Below, piece by piece: positions 36,411 to 46,146 of a stretch of 64,000 nt of DNA (positions are counted from its first letter, which is position 1; every line of letters starts with the position of its first letter). The position numbers and the translations under genes are program-made. The notes beneath the pieces are model-generated. The model was not told the origin of the DNA. It saw nothing but the letters and a program-made list of their open reading frames with translations, and searched no databases. Source of the DNA: Lachnospiraceae bacterium (GTDB lineage: Bacteria; Bacillota; Clostridia; Lachnospirales; Lachnospiraceae). Where the stretch lies: positions 62,001 through 126,000 of the forward strand of contig CABJBM010000011.1 in the NCBI GenBank assembly GCA_902363835.1. Direction: 5' to 3'.

Positions 36411-38134
36411 TGCTCCAGTTCCTCCTTTGTTAATTGTGAATCTGCAATTTCATAATATACACTGCATGATTTTAATAGTTCTTTATGGGTTCCCATGCCA
36501 ACCACTTCACCCTCATTCAGTACTATTATTTTATCCGCATTCATGATTGTACTGATTCTTTGTGCAACAATGAATACAATGGATTCTTTTGTTTCTTCCT
36601 TAAGTGCGGCACGTAAAGTAGCATCTGTTTTATAGTCAAGGGCAGAAAAACTGTCATCAAAAATGTAGATTTCAGGTCTTCTTACCAATGCTCTGGCAAT
36701 GGAAATTCGCTGTTTTTGGCCTCCCGAAACATTTTTGGCACCTTCACTTATATATTCCTGTAATTGATCCGGCTTATTCTGAATAAACTCCTTTGCCTGT
36801 GCTACTTCAATTGCATGATCAATTTCTTCCGGTGTAGCATCAGGATTGCCGAATTTAAGATTTTCTTCTATGGTTCCTTTAAACAAAAATGCCTTTTGAG
36901 GGATAAAGCCGATTTTTTGACGGAGGGCCTTTAAGTCATAGTCAGATGTATCCACACCATCAATTTTAATAGAACCGCTTGTCACATCATAAAATCTTGG
37001 AATCAAATTAATTAATGTACTCTTTCCGCTGCCTGTACTGCCAATAAATGCAACGGTTTCTCCCTTGTTTGCAGTAAAAGATACATCCTTTATAACAGGG
37101 AGTTCGCCATCAGGATACTGAAATGTTACATGATCAAATTCCACTACACCTTTGTTTTCAGCCGTAACGCCCTGTAAAGGGCTTTTCACCAATGGTTCCT
37201 CATCTAATAATTCCTGAATACGGTTTGCAGATACCTGGGCTCTGGGGTACATGACAAATACCATGGAAAACAGCATAATAGAGAACATCGCATGAAACTG
37301 ATACTCTAAGAAAGCAACCAACTGTCCCACCTGTAAGGTGCCATTATTAATCATTATACTTGATATCCAAAACACTGCCATCATTGCAAGGTGCAGCAAG
37401 AAGAAAAAGGCCGGCTGCGTAAAGGACATAATTTTAAATAATTTCTTGGAATTAGTGGCATAGTCTTCATTAGTTTCTGCAAAGCGCTCTGCTTCATACT
37501 CACTTTTCCGAAAGGCCCTGATTACACGGACCCCTGTTAAACTTTCTCTTGAAATCCGGTTCAGCCGGTCCATACCCTTTTGCTGCTTTTCGGAAAGAGG
37601 ATTGGTTAATTTGGCAATGATAATAACGCCCGCCACTATAAAAGGAAGACTTCCTCCAATAACCAGAGAGAGATTAACACTAGTCTTGATGGTCATAAAG
37701 ACACTGATAAAAATCATGACAGGTGCCAAAAGCGCGGTTCGAAACAACAGATTGGAAAACAGCATTAACTGGAATGCATCGTTCGTTGTTCGTGTAATCA
37801 TGGAAGAGACGCCAAATTTATTATACTCTGTGTGGGAGAATCTCTGGGACTGTGCAAACACATCATTTCTGATGTCACGAATCATATAGGTTGAAATTCT
37901 CGATGAAGCGAAAGTTAATAAAATAGTTCCTGCACCCCCAAGGATGCAGATAATCAGCATAATTCCTCCCATTCTCTTTATATAAGCTATATCACCATTA
38001 CCGATTCCGTTATCAATCATCCATGCCATGACAGTAGGAATTCCCAGCTGCACCGCAACGAAACTAAAGATTCCAATGGTGTTTAATAAAATTAGCTTTG
38101 GATATCTTTTCAGATATTTTAACATTAATTTCAT
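36407..38134 (-). CDS. ABC exporter half-transporter (permease-ATPase), partner
   Basis: 575 residues. Membrane domain with six helices, then Walker A GSTGSGKST, signature NVSGGQKQR, Walker B IYIFDDSFSALD, in which Asp (DD) replaces the catalytic Glu of DE, and an H-loop replaced by Gln (VAQRIST). These losses make this half carry the degenerate site, the usual asymmetry of heterodimeric exporters; the partner holds the intact site. First gene of the MerR-controlled operon; strong AAAGGAGTTATGGT upstream. Confidence 0.9.
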   Translation of the reverse strand: MKLMLKYLKRYPKLILLNTIGIFSFVAVQLGIPTVMAWMIDNGIGNGDIAYIKRMGGIMLIICILGGAGTILLTFASSRISTYMIRDIRNDVFAQSQRFSHTEYNKFGVSSMITRTTNDAFQLMLFSNLLFRTALLAPVMIFISVFMTIKTSVNLSLVIGGSLPFIVAGVIIIAKLTNPLSEKQQKGMDRLNRISRESLTGVRVIRAFRKSEYEAERFAETNEDYATNSKKLFKIMSFTQPAFFFLLHLAMMAVFWISSIMINNGTLQVGQLVAFLEYQFHAMFSIMLFSMVFVMYPRAQVSANRIQELLDEEPLVKSPLQGVTAENKGVVEFDHVTFQYPDGELPVIKDVSFTANKGETVAFIGSTGSGKSTLINLIPRFYDVTSGSIKIDGVDTSDYDLKALRQKIGFIPQKAFLFKGTIEENLKFGNPDATPEEIDHAIEVAQAKEFIQNKPDQLQEYISEGAKNVSGGQKQRISIARALVRRPEIYIFDDSFSALDYKTDATLRAALKEETKESIVFIVAQRISTIMNADKIIVLNEGEVVGMGTHKELLKSCSVYYEIADSQLTKEELEQ

Positions 38135-38189
38135 ACCATAACTCCTTTCCTTTTACTGATTAAAACGCAAATAATTTCAGCCAAATTCC

Positions 38190-38218
38190 TTGACAGGAAA
38201 AGGCTGCTTGACTATTAT
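38190..38218 (+). promoter_or_regulatory. Promoter of the merR-like gene
   Basis: TTGACA (38190-38195) and TATTAT (38213-38218) with 17-base spacing on the plus strand. Its -10 overlaps the -10 of the opposing exporter promoter, so the regulator likely controls itself. Confidence 0.6.
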
Positions 38219-38244
38219 AAACTATAAGGTTATCTTATAGTCAA
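38214..38244 (-). promoter_or_regulatory. MerR-type promoter with 19-bp spacer and dyad operator
   Basis: On the minus strand -35 TTGACT (38244-38239) and -10 TATAAT (38219-38214) are 19 bases apart, too long for normal SigA recognition. The spacer holds a perfect dyad ACTATAAG-N5-CTTATAGT (38221-38241). This is the standard layout of promoters that a MerR protein activates by untwisting DNA, and a MerR gene is divergent to it. Confidence 0.85.
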
Positions 38245-38338
38245 GAAGAAAACAGCAAGATAAAATGTATTAAACCCGGGGCTGTGCTGCAGCTGCAAAC
38301 AGACCCCTGTAAAATGCAGTATAAAACGAGGTGGTTTT

Positions 38339-39169
38339 ATGTCCGAAAATAAAAACGAATACTTAACAACAGGAGAATTTGCAAAAATCTGCGGAATTCC
38401 CAAACATATTTTATTCTATTATGATCAAATAGAGCTTTTTCAGCCGGAGATCACAAAAGAAAATGGTTACCGCTATTACTCCTTCCGGCAATTCGATACA
38501 TTTTCCATTATTTCTGCCCTAAAAAGGCTGGGAATGCCATTAAAAGAAATCAAAAAGTACATGGATGAAAGAACCCCGGCAAAATTAATAGATTTACTGG
38601 AACAAAAGTCAAATGAAGTGGCAAAGGAAATTATAAAGTTAAAAAACACAAAACGGGGGATAGATTTTCTTAAGGATTTAACTGAAAATGCCTTATCCGC
38701 AGAATATAATATCATTAAACCCGCTTATCACAAAAGCTTAAAAGCTCTATGCAGTACCTATATGGATAATGGCAAAGATGATTCTTACTCAAACTTTCTA
38801 ACAGAACTGATTGCATTCCGAAATGACAACAATGCAAGCATGATTGATTTTCTGGGAGGATCACTTACCATTGAAAATATCCAGGAAAAAAGATTTGACA
38901 GCTTTTCCTATTTGTATACGAAAACTAACAATGTTGATAAAAAAAACAACACTCTGGTGCGAAAAGAGGGCTGGTATCTTCAGGTTTATTATAAAGGAAG
39001 TTACCGGAATATCAGTGAAATGTATACAAAGATTATGCAGTATGCAAATGAACATCAGATCAAGCTTGGAAAGAATGCTTATGAGGAATATCTTATCTTT
39101 GAGATAGGTACAAAAAACAGAGATGATTATGTTACGTTAATATTGGTTGAAATTGAGGGAGAACCATAG
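38339..39169 (+). CDS. MerR family regulator with GyrI-like effector domain
   Basis: 276 residues. Residues 1-85 form a MerR winged helix ([51 protein letters not shown]), a coiled-coil dimerisation helix follows to about 120, and the remaining 150 residues resemble a GyrI-like/BmrR-type multidrug-binding domain. It faces the ABC exporter operon whose promoter has a MerR dyad, so it is the likely drug-responsive activator. GAGGTGG precedes the ATG. Confidence 0.9.
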   Translation: MSENKNEYLTTGEFAKICGIPKHILFYYDQIELFQPEITKENGYRYYSFRQFDTFSIISALKRLGMPLKEIKKYMDERTPAKLIDLLEQKSNEVAKEIIKLKNTKRGIDFLKDLTENALSAEYNIIKPAYHKSLKALCSTYMDNGKDDSYSNFLTELIAFRNDNNASMIDFLGGSLTIENIQEKRFDSFSYLYTKTNNVDKKNNTLVRKEGWYLQVYYKGSYRNISEMYTKIMQYANEHQIKLGKNAYEEYLIFEIGTKNRDDYVTLILVEIEGEP

Positions 39170-39184
39170 AAACACAAATGAAAC

Positions 39185-39212
39185 AGGGTCTCCCTATGGG
39201 AAGCCCTTTCTT
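39185..39212. terminator. Intrinsic terminator between converging genes
   Basis: AGGG-TC-TCCC / GGGA-AG-CCCT stem followed by TTTCTTATT on the plus strand closes the merR-like gene. Confidence 0.6.
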
Positions 39213-39243
39213 ATTACCGTATGCTCATTCGCGGAAGCTGTAA

Positions 39244-39672
39244 TTACAGCTTCTTTTCCATTTCTACATAAAGACCATTGCGAAATGTTTCAAAAAATCC
39301 GGAATGTTGGTACAATGTAATTGCAGGTTCAAGTGTAATGCGTGTACTCGAATGCAGGGTATGGTCATCACACTGTTTTGCATATTTCTCAACCATATCA
39401 AGCAATGATTTCGATATTCCACGTCCACGATATTCATGTTTTATAAACATACGTTTCACTTCGCCCACATCAGAAGATTTTTTGCGATAAGCAACGCAGC
39501 CGATCGGTAAGTCGTCAAAGTAGGCTACCCAAACTTTTTCTATATTTTCACTTTTGCTATAGCGGGCATAATAAACACTATCATCACCGAGAAAGTCTAT
39601 CATAAAATCATCTTGTTCTGAAAAGAGTTTCAAAACCTCTTCGGAAATAACCTCCACGAGTGTTATCTTCAT
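39244..39672 (-). CDS. GNAT family N-acetyltransferase
   Basis: About 142 residues from the ATG at 39672 (GGGAGG eight bases upstream). Acetyl-CoA loop HEYRGRGISKSLLDMVEKYA near residue 85 with the R-G-x-G-x-S form, and a C-terminal LYQHSGF. It acetylates an amine on a small molecule or protein; target unknown. It stands alone between a terminator and the Crp-like gene. Confidence 0.85.
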   Translation of the reverse strand: MKITLVEVISEEVLKLFSEQDDFMIDFLGDDSVYYARYSKSENIEKVWVAYFDDLPIGCVAYRKKSSDVGEVKRMFIKHEYRGRGISKSLLDMVEKYAKQCDDHTLHSSTRITLEPAITLYQHSGFFETFRNGLYVEMEKKL

Positions 39673-39753
39673 AATTACAACCTCCCGCACAAAATACGAT
39701 AAATTTGCGGCTCACATTTTACAAATAGTATGAACTGCAACTTTATAAGCACT

Positions 39754-40407
39754 TTATAGCCTATTTACTATTTCAATCATTTTATTATTTAGTTTTATTA
39801 ATTCATCCCTTTCCATTCTAGAGAATTCCCTTGACACGGAAGTTCGTTGTACTCCAAATCTATTGGCAAGTTCTGTTTTTGAAATAGGTAAAGTAATGAT
39901 AGACGAACCCTGAAATAAGCTTTGCGAATATAAATATTCCATAATATTATTCCTTAATGGCTTTCGCTTGGCAAGCCTGATTTTATCGCCGAGACTTATG
40001 GCACGATCTGAAATAAGAATCAAAAACTGTTTAAGGACATTGGGCTTTTTTATAAAAAGATCAAACAAAAACAACTTATTAACCTGCAATAAAGTTCCTT
40101 TTGTTTCAGAAAAAAAGGACAAAGGATACTTCGCCATAGTTCCAAACAGGATATTACCGGCAATTATTTCATAGCTTTCAAAAGTATTTATAACCAATTC
40201 TGTCCCATATTCATCAATTTGCATACTGACAATACTGCCAATCAGCAAAATTTCCAGACTAAGACATTTCTCACCCTCCAAATGTAAAAACTGCCCCTTA
40301 TCGAAATGCTTAATTATCAAATCAGAATTCTTGCGAGCCATCCTTATTTCATCATCTGTCAATTGACAGCCAATAAAAGTATTTTTTATCAAATCTACAT
40401 ATTTCAT
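39754..40407 (-). CDS. Crp/Fnr family transcriptional regulator
   Basis: About 217 residues from the ATG at 40407 (GAGGCG upstream). N-terminal cyclic-nucleotide-binding fold (GQFLHLEGEKCLSLEILLIGSI) and C-terminal HTH_Crp with ISKTELANRFGVQRTSVSREFSRME. No Fnr-type cysteine cluster at the N-terminus; only two cysteines in the cNMP region, so it is not an obvious Fe-S sensor. It is divergent from the chemoreceptor region at 40809 and could control it; that is a guess from position. Confidence 0.87.
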   Translation of the reverse strand: MKYVDLIKNTFIGCQLTDDEIRMARKNSDLIIKHFDKGQFLHLEGEKCLSLEILLIGSIVSMQIDEYGTELVINTFESYEIIAGNILFGTMAKYPLSFFSETKGTLLQVNKLFLFDLFIKKPNVLKQFLILISDRAISLGDKIRLAKRKPLRNNIMEYLYSQSLFQGSSIITLPISKTELANRFGVQRTSVSREFSRMERDELIKLNNKMIEIVNRL

Positions 40408-40703
40408 CAAAATTCGCCTCAAAATCGTAGCATGTGACACGGTGGGTTATCTAATTATATGCTAAAATTAATTAACTGTAAAGTATAGTTATTAGCAATT
40501 AAACCATAAAACAGGAGGTTTCCACAATAAAAATAAACATCTTAACTGATAAATAAAAAGAATAAATAACTAATTCATTATGTACTTTAGGCCATGTCCT
40601 AATTCTGTATTCATTCCTCACCCAGAAACATTGTTAAATGTTACGCCGTTTATAATATTACAAATCTATAAATGAGGCTTTAATCAAAGGAGGGATATCA
40701 TAC
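40408..40703. other. Intergenic region upstream of the chemoreceptor
   Basis: About 300 AT-rich bases between two divergent genes. It must hold both promoters, but I see no clearly consensus pair; a TAATTATATGCTAAAAT stretch near 40450-40470 is a weak candidate for the Crp-like gene. Confidence 0.35.
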
Positions 40704-40800
40704 ATGAAAAAAATCTATAGAAAATTGCTAAAGAGTATGGTGTTACAGTGTCAGAATTAAAAAATCAAAACAATTTAAATCAATTAATATTACCGGGAGG
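40704..40800 (+). pseudogene. LysM-domain remnant with frameshift
   Basis: An AGGAGGG site and ATG (40704) start MKKIYRK, then a shift of one base in an A-run near 40721-40724 is needed to continue as [25 protein letters not shown], which follows the LysM pattern (IA-YGVTVSELKxxNNLx-xLIxPG). Without the shift the frame stops after 18 codons. The remnant ends where the chemoreceptor's ribosome binding site begins (GGGAGG at 40795). It may now only be a translated leader. Confidence 0.45.
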
Positions 40801-40808
40801 TTGGGACG

Positions 40809-42878
40809 ATGAAATCAATCAAATACAAACTTTTATTGATATTTACAGCAATTATTCTTATCTTAAATATAGGCATAGGAACCTTTACAACAACTGCCAT
40901 TACCAAACAACTTGTTCGAGATGCCCACGATCATTTAATGGATATGGCAAAGCAAGAGGCAAAGTATGTACAAGCAAGAATTGACGGGCAACTGGCTTAT
41001 ATCAGCTCTCTTGCCCAAAACCCTATTTTATTAGATGAAAATCTAACGCTTGACGAAAAGGTTGCCTTTTTTGAAGCAGAAGCCAAAAGATCCGGGTATC
41101 TTGCTTTCGCCTTTGCTGACAAGGAAGGAAACTCAACCGTTTTTAACTCAAAACATGAAACCACGAATGTAGCTTCCCGCGAGTACTTTCAAACTGCCCT
41201 AAACGGTCAGACATCAGTGTCAGACTTGATTATTAGCAGCGCTACCGGTGAACTTGTCACCATCTTTTCTGCACCTGTTTATGATCAAGGCGAGCTTGCA
41301 GGTGTCATCTATGGAAGAAGAGATGGCAATACATTAAGTGAAATTGTAAGCAGCGTCAGTTATAAACAAACAGGCTATGCTTATATGATTAACAATCAAG
41401 GCGTAACAGTGGGGCATAAAAATACAGATTTGGTTTTTGCTCAGGATAATGACATCGAAAATATGAAAACCGATGAATCTTTACGAGAACTGGGAGAGCT
41501 TACCCAAAAAATGACTTCCCGTGAAATTGGCAGCGGAGAATATACATATCATGGAGTTACAAAAATCGCAGGTTACGCACCAATTCAGGATACTCCCTGG
41601 ATTGTCATATTCGGGGTTGAAAAAAATGACATTCTATCCAGTATCAACTTGCTGGTAAAAACCCTGGCGGTTATATCTGTTGCGGCAATCCTCATAGGTG
41701 CATTAATAACGTATTTTGTCAGCAGCAGTATATCCATGCCTATTAAAAAGGTCACTATTGCAGCACAGGAAATCGCTCAAGGTAAATTTGATGTTATGCT
41801 TTCCATAAAGTCCAAAGACGAAGTTGGCCAGCTTGCTGATGCGTTTAATCTTACCATTAAGCAACTGGTAAATTATCAGGGATATATAGATGAAATATGC
41901 GATGCTTTACAAGATATGTCACATGGTAATTTAAGAATTGAGCTTCATAAGGAATATGCCGGTCAATTTAAAAAACTTAAAGATAATATGCAGGCATTGC
42001 TTGAAAACTTAAATTCTACATTACTGCAAATTAATCAATCCGCAGAACAAGTTAACAGTGGCGCAGAGCAAGTTGCAAACAGTGCACAAGCTCTTTCCCA
42101 AGGAGCAACCGAACAAGCCAGCTCCATTGAGGAATTATCAGCTTCACTTGCCGAATTAACCGAACAAATTAGGAAAAGCGCTGAAAACGCAAAATCAGCA
42201 CATGAGAAATCAGGATATGCGGAAAAGGAATTACATGGCAGCATTGACCAAATGAAGGATATGATAGCCGCAATGAATCAGATCACCTTAAAATCATCTG
42301 AGATATCTAAGATCATTAAAATTATTGATGATATTGCGTTCCAAACAAATATTCTCGCCCTGAATGCTGCAGTTGAGGCCGCCCGTGCAGGTTCCGCCGG
42401 AAAGGGCTTTGCTGTTGTCGCAGATGAAGTCAGAAACCTTGCCGGAAAGTCAGCTGAGGCAGCAAAAAATACGACTGTTTTAATCGGCGAAACAATTAAA
42501 GCGGTTGAAAATGGATCTCAAATTTCCAGCAATACAGCTGCTTCTTTAAAGAAGAATGTAGAAGTGACAACGGAGGCAGTTGCATTAATAGACGAGATTG
42601 CACAAACTTCTCAAGAACAGGCTATGTCAATAACTCAAATAAATCAGGGCATTGATCAAATTTCTTCAGTGGTTCAGACAAACGCTGCCACTGCGGAAGA
42701 AAGTGCTGCAGCAAGTGAAGAACTATCCGGTCAATCCACTGTTTTAAAGGAGCTTATTTCTAAATTCAGTCTTGCTGAAATCAATTACTTGTCATATTCA
42801 AAGAATGATAATATGGAATCCGATGATTCCTTTTTGGTTAATAACAATACGGTAAGCATTATCGATAGAAAATATTGA
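40809..42878 (+). CDS. Methyl-accepting chemotaxis protein (dCache sensor)
   Basis: 689 residues. Helix 1 (residues 7-30), an extracellular dCache-like sensor to about 275, helix 2 near 280-300 ([23 protein letters not shown]), HAMP ([20 protein letters not shown]), then a long coiled signalling domain with the hairpin tip [21 protein letters not shown] and [17 protein letters not shown]. dCache domains bind amino acids or similar small ligands; the ligand is unknown. GGGAGGTTGGGACG precedes the ATG. A second receptor is at 52389-54410. Confidence 0.92.
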   Translation: MKSIKYKLLLIFTAIILILNIGIGTFTTTAITKQLVRDAHDHLMDMAKQEAKYVQARIDGQLAYISSLAQNPILLDENLTLDEKVAFFEAEAKRSGYLAFAFADKEGNSTVFNSKHETTNVASREYFQTALNGQTSVSDLIISSATGELVTIFSAPVYDQGELAGVIYGRRDGNTLSEIVSSVSYKQTGYAYMINNQGVTVGHKNTDLVFAQDNDIENMKTDESLRELGELTQKMTSREIGSGEYTYHGVTKIAGYAPIQDTPWIVIFGVEKNDILSSINLLVKTLAVISVAAILIGALITYFVSSSISMPIKKVTIAAQEIAQGKFDVMLSIKSKDEVGQLADAFNLTIKQLVNYQGYIDEICDALQDMSHGNLRIELHKEYAGQFKKLKDNMQALLENLNSTLLQINQSAEQVNSGAEQVANSAQALSQGATEQASSIEELSASLAELTEQIRKSAENAKSAHEKSGYAEKELHGSIDQMKDMIAAMNQITLKSSEISKIIKIIDDIAFQTNILALNAAVEAARAGSAGKGFAVVADEVRNLAGKSAEAAKNTTVLIGETIKAVENGSQISSNTAASLKKNVEVTTEAVALIDEIAQTSQEQAMSITQINQGIDQISSVVQTNAATAEESAAASEELSGQSTVLKELISKFSLAEINYLSYSKNDNMESDDSFLVNNNTVSIIDRKY

Positions 42879-42938
42879 AGAAAGCATTAATAAAATTTAA
42901 TTATTGTTATTTCTGAAATATAATGTCTCAAATAAATG

Positions 42939-42971
42939 CAGCTGCAAATTCCAACATGGAATTTGCAGCTG
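42939..42971. terminator. Hairpin after the chemoreceptor gene
   Basis: Perfect stem CAGCTGCAAATTCC / GGAATTTGCAGCTG with an AACAT loop. The T-run is weak (TAAGTTTAAG), so it may be a transcript-stabilising hairpin or a weak terminator. Confidence 0.5.
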
Positions 42972-43144
42972 TAAGTTTAAGAAAAGTTCAGGTGAGCAAA
43001 TGCAATCCTGTATCAAAATTTATTACCAATTACTTTACGGCAATATGGAGCACCTGCAATCGTACTCATATAATGTAATTATCCAACCATTACTCAAATT
43101 ATAACTTAACTTGAGGCAATTTTAACTCATGTACCAATACAATA

Positions 43145-43639
43145 TTAAAAACCCCGCTTCATTTGCTCCAAGTAAAGCGACTTATTATCAACTGCGCGCA
43201 TTGTAGCTAATATTCCATCTAAATGATCATATTCATGCTGTAATAACTCTGAAAGATCACCTTCCAAATACATCTTTTGTGGATTTAAATCTTTATCCAA
43301 ATAGGAGATCTCTGCACGCTTGTAGCGTTCTACTTTGACTATCAGGCCTGGAAAGGACATGCAATCATCTAATAATGTGTATTTTTCGTTGTCAGGGAAA
43401 GACATTACCGGATTTATAAAAATATAGGGTTTATCCGTAAACATGTACAGCAATCGCTTCTTAATTCCTATCTGTGGTGCTGCAACCGCACGACCCGCTC
43501 CATATCTTTCCCTATAATCCATAAGAGTATCATGTAAATCTTGTACCCACTCCGGCAAAGAATCAAGATCCGCTTTCGTAACTTCTTCACTTATTTCGTA
43601 TAATTGCGGATTTCCAAGTTTCAATATCTCCCGTACCAT
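43145..43639 (-). CDS. def: Peptide deformylase paralogue
   Basis: About 164 residues from the ATG at 43639 (GGGGAG upstream); a TTG start 14 codons earlier is an alternative. Motif I GRAVAAPQIG, motif III QHEYDHLDG with the two metal histidines, and motif II DDCMSFPG, in which the metal cysteine is present but Glu-Gly of the usual EGCLS is Asp-Asp. It removes the formyl group from nascent proteins. The divergent motif II suggests a secondary copy rather than the main enzyme. Confidence 0.85.
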   Translation of the reverse strand: MVREILKLGNPQLYEISEEVTKADLDSLPEWVQDLHDTLMDYRERYGAGRAVAAPQIGIKKRLLYMFTDKPYIFINPVMSFPDNEKYTLLDDCMSFPGLIVKVERYKRAEISYLDKDLNPQKMYLEGDLSELLQHEYDHLDGILATMRAVDNKSLYLEQMKRGF

Positions 43640-43704
43640 CGCCTTTGTTCTCTCCCCTTCAATTAAATCTATGCCCTGCAAATTCTTATCCTCACAACGA
43701 TTTA

Positions 43705-44160
43705 TTAATCCAAATAGTTATGCAAACTAAATCTATATATACACTTTTCTGTTTCTCCGTTTAACCTCATGTCATTTTGCTCTGGCAATTGAACTACCTC
43801 TTTTAAAATTCCACCGGCATACTCACATGCCTTTCTCGAAGCATAGTTATCAGGATTACAGGTAATAATCAGATATTCCATATTATGCCTTCTTGCAAGT
43901 TCAAACAACAGCTTACAAGCCTTCCCTGCAAAATGGTGTCCCCTGTATTCTTTATATATGTAATAACCAATATTGCCTCCATAGTACGCTTTTTCGTTAT
44001 GACCAATACGTAAGTCACAGTCACCCATTTTGGTACCATATTTATTGCAAATAGCAAAGTGATATACCGGAAGCCAATCTTTATCTGTATTTCCTTCAAC
44101 AGTTTTTTCTAACTTAAGAAATATTTCATCGCTTCTAAGAAAGTCTGTATCTATAAACAT
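43705..44160 (-). CDS. GNAT acetyltransferase (RimJ/RimL-like)
   Basis: 151 residues. RimJ/RimL-type strand pattern (YHFAICNKYGTKMGDCDLRIGHNEK) and acetyl-CoA loop EYRGHHFAGKACKLLFELA, where the common G-x-G is H-F-x-G. C-terminal CNPDNYASRKACEYAGG is the typical N-x-x-S-x-x-x-x-E/A motif. Possibly acetylates a protein N-terminus or small amine. Its stop lies about 65 bases upstream of the deformylase start, so cotranscription is possible. Confidence 0.8.
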   Translation of the reverse strand: MFIDTDFLRSDEIFLKLEKTVEGNTDKDWLPVYHFAICNKYGTKMGDCDLRIGHNEKAYYGGNIGYYIYKEYRGHHFAGKACKLLFELARRHNMEYLIITCNPDNYASRKACEYAGGILKEVVQLPEQNDMRLNGETEKCIYRFSLHNYLD

Positions 44161-44291
44161 ATTTGGTTTCTCCTAAAACAGATATTTCAATCAATTTTTA
44201 TATCCATGTGAATCAATTTCTTTTATTATCATTTTTGTTTTTCCCTGGTTGCTTTGTCTGCTTGATAAACGGAAAATTACAGGTGTTATTC

Positions 44292-45161
44292 CTATCGCTC
44301 TACCATGCTCCAATCGCAAAGAGATTCGTTTTGTGTAATCCGGCGAAGTTCGTCCCTCACTTCCATCAAGGCAAAGCCCAACAGATTTTGGCCGCGCCAT
44401 TTCAACGGAGTCTGTGCATCAGGGGAGTCTGCGGAGAGTCGGATTCCCCAGATCGCATCATAGGGGCTTGCTTCCACCAAAGCGCTGTCACCAGTCGAAA
44501 TCAAAAAGTCCCTCAAGTCCGGGTTCTGGCTGAATTTGCACCAGTTCCCATTGAGTACAATAGAATATTTGGCCTTATCCCATATTGCCTGGTCAAAGTC
44601 CCGGACTTTTCGGCCAAGTGCCTTAATCTGATTGGGTTCTTGACTCTCCAAAATCTGTCGCCGGATTTCCTCGTCTCCAAACAGTTTTGCTTTCTGTTCC
44701 ATCATAAACTGCTCCATACAGCAGTAGTTGTGAGCAACAGACCAGAACTCTTCTATCCACCATTGACTAAAACAGCTTTTGGTGATACTTCCATCTTTTG
44801 AGGGTTGATGCCCCCAAAACAGGCACAAGTCATGCTGCTTACCATTGGCAGCCTCTTGTTGGAATTGGGTCTGAGTGTATTTAGGTTCTCCAGACTGCTG
44901 CCATAAGGGAATACAAAACTCGCCATGCGACAGCACCTCGCCGGTATCATCATCTTCCCACCAACCTTGCCATGTGACTGGCTCTGGGAATAAGGTCTGG
45001 TACTCTGTCTGTTCCTCTTTGGAAAGAGAGTCCGACCAACTAGAAAATCGGCCTATGTAATCCTCCCCATAACCCATGCGCCAACCAATGGAGTATCGTT
45101 CAATCTCTGGGTAGGCCAACCAGGGTGGAGGCATTATTTTCTTATCTTTTTTAATCTGCAT
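44292..45161 (-). CDS. NADAR family protein (YbiA-like)
   Basis: About 289 residues; a longer frame to 45245 has no ribosome binding site, and the ATG at 45161 follows an AAGGGACG. The C-terminal half (residues about 145-289) is a NADAR/DUF1768 domain: WSVAHNYCCMEQFMMEQKA, ALGRKVRDFDQAIWDKAKYSIVLNGNWCKFSQN, LVEASPYDAIWGIRL. NADAR proteins hydrolyse N-glycosidic bonds, including ADP-ribosyl-guanine on DNA/RNA and riboflavin pathway intermediates. The N-terminal half is a tryptophan-rich domain I do not recognise. Confidence 0.8.
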   Translation of the reverse strand: MQIKKDKKIMPPPWLAYPEIERYSIGWRMGYGEDYIGRFSSWSDSLSKEEQTEYQTLFPEPVTWQGWWEDDDTGEVLSHGEFCIPLWQQSGEPKYTQTQFQQEAANGKQHDLCLFWGHQPSKDGSITKSCFSQWWIEEFWSVAHNYCCMEQFMMEQKAKLFGDEEIRRQILESQEPNQIKALGRKVRDFDQAIWDKAKYSIVLNGNWCKFSQNPDLRDFLISTGDSALVEASPYDAIWGIRLSADSPDAQTPLKWRGQNLLGFALMEVRDELRRITQNESLCDWSMVER

Positions 45162-45245
45162 TTTACTTCGTCCCTTCTGATCGATAGCCCATGAAAGACT
45201 CCTTATTTTCGCGTCAATTTCCGATTGTCGTTCTTTTCCTTTCAT

Positions 45246-45764
45246 TTTACCATAATTCAGAGAACGTGGAAATATCTTCTTTTTCAGGGCGATTTCCCAC
45301 CTTCCGGATATACGGGAAACTATGACAAAATACGGAAACAGTATTTAAAGCTCTTAGGACAACTTGCAAGGCTGGTTGTACTTTAAGGCTCCAGGCCAGG
45401 TTGACCCAAAGTCAAATAAGGAATGAGCGACAATGATATAAGACAATAAAAGCCGGGGCTGAGGCGCGGAACACAGTAAATATAAGCAAACTAATTCCAA
45501 AAGCAACTTGACTGTATGTTCCAATAAGACATATGGACGTAAATTTCCTGCAGTAAAATGCAATAGTAAATTCGTGTTTGATGATTTTAGAATTGCCATC
45601 TCTCATCCCATCTAAGGAACAGCACCCCTCCAGGCTTATTTATCCAGACTTGAACTCCTCCTATATTTCAATAATCAACCACTTTCTTTCCAGCCTTGGT
45701 CTAAAATCCAAAAGAATCTGCGAAATTTACAATCCCCGCTAAAACCTTCCTAAAATTGCCGCAT
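45246..45764. other. Intergenic region with possible gene debris
   Basis: About 520 bases without a supported gene. One short plus-strand frame near 45280-45380 (TGNYDKIRKQYLKLLGQL) looks like a fragment of a coding sequence, but it has no start or family. Overlapping minus-strand frames around 45354-45606 lack ribosome binding sites. Confidence 0.4.
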
Positions 45765-45795
45765 CAAAAAAGACCCCACACTTTCATGCGGAGCC
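45765..45795 (-). terminator. Intrinsic terminator of the rpsF-ssb-rpsR operon
   Basis: On the minus strand GGCTCCGCA ... TGTGGGGTC folds, followed by TTTTTT. It lies about 65 bases past the rpsR stop and is nearly identical to the element at 14282-14310. Confidence 0.8.
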
Positions 45796-45858
45796 TCTCT
45801 GTAAACATCTAATGTTTTCGATATTTGTTTAAACCTTATTCCACTGGTATAAAATGCT

Positions 45859-46125
45859 TTATTCCATTGTGTAAGGCATAAGAGCGATATGTCTAGCTCT
45901 CTTAATTGCAACTGTAAGCGCTCTCTGATGCTTTGCGCAGTTGCCAGTGATACGTCTTGGAAGGATTTTTCCTCTTTCAGACACATATCTTTTTAATTTA
46001 TTTACATCTTTGTAATCAATAACGCCATTCTTCTCTCCGCAGAATACGCATACTTTTTTTCTTCTGCGCATGCCGCCTCTTCTGATCTTAGCGCCATCAG
46101 CTTTGTCATTCTTATTATATGCCAT
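45859..46125 (-). CDS. rpsR: 30S ribosomal protein S18
   Basis: 88 residues, the family length. The core [43 protein letters not shown] is the bS18 signature; it keeps four cysteines (C26, C29 and others) of the zinc-binding C+ form common in clostridia. Third gene of the S6-SSB-S18 operon, 20 bases after ssb. Sits in the 30S platform with S6. Confidence 0.97.
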   Translation of the reverse strand: MAYNKNDKADGAKIRRGGMRRRKKVCVFCGEKNGVIDYKDVNKLKRYVSERGKILPRRITGNCAKHQRALTVAIKRARHIALMPYTME

Positions 46126-46146
46126 TGGTACTACCTCCTGTTAGAT

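Noticed and set aside
40748..40984. 78-codon frame overlapping the start of the chemoreceptor
   Set aside because: Only its beginning matches LysM; the rest is the chemoreceptor gene read in another frame.
45354..45606. Two overlapping minus-strand frames of 64-81 codons
   Set aside because: No ribosome binding site, no family, composition unlike the neighbouring genes.
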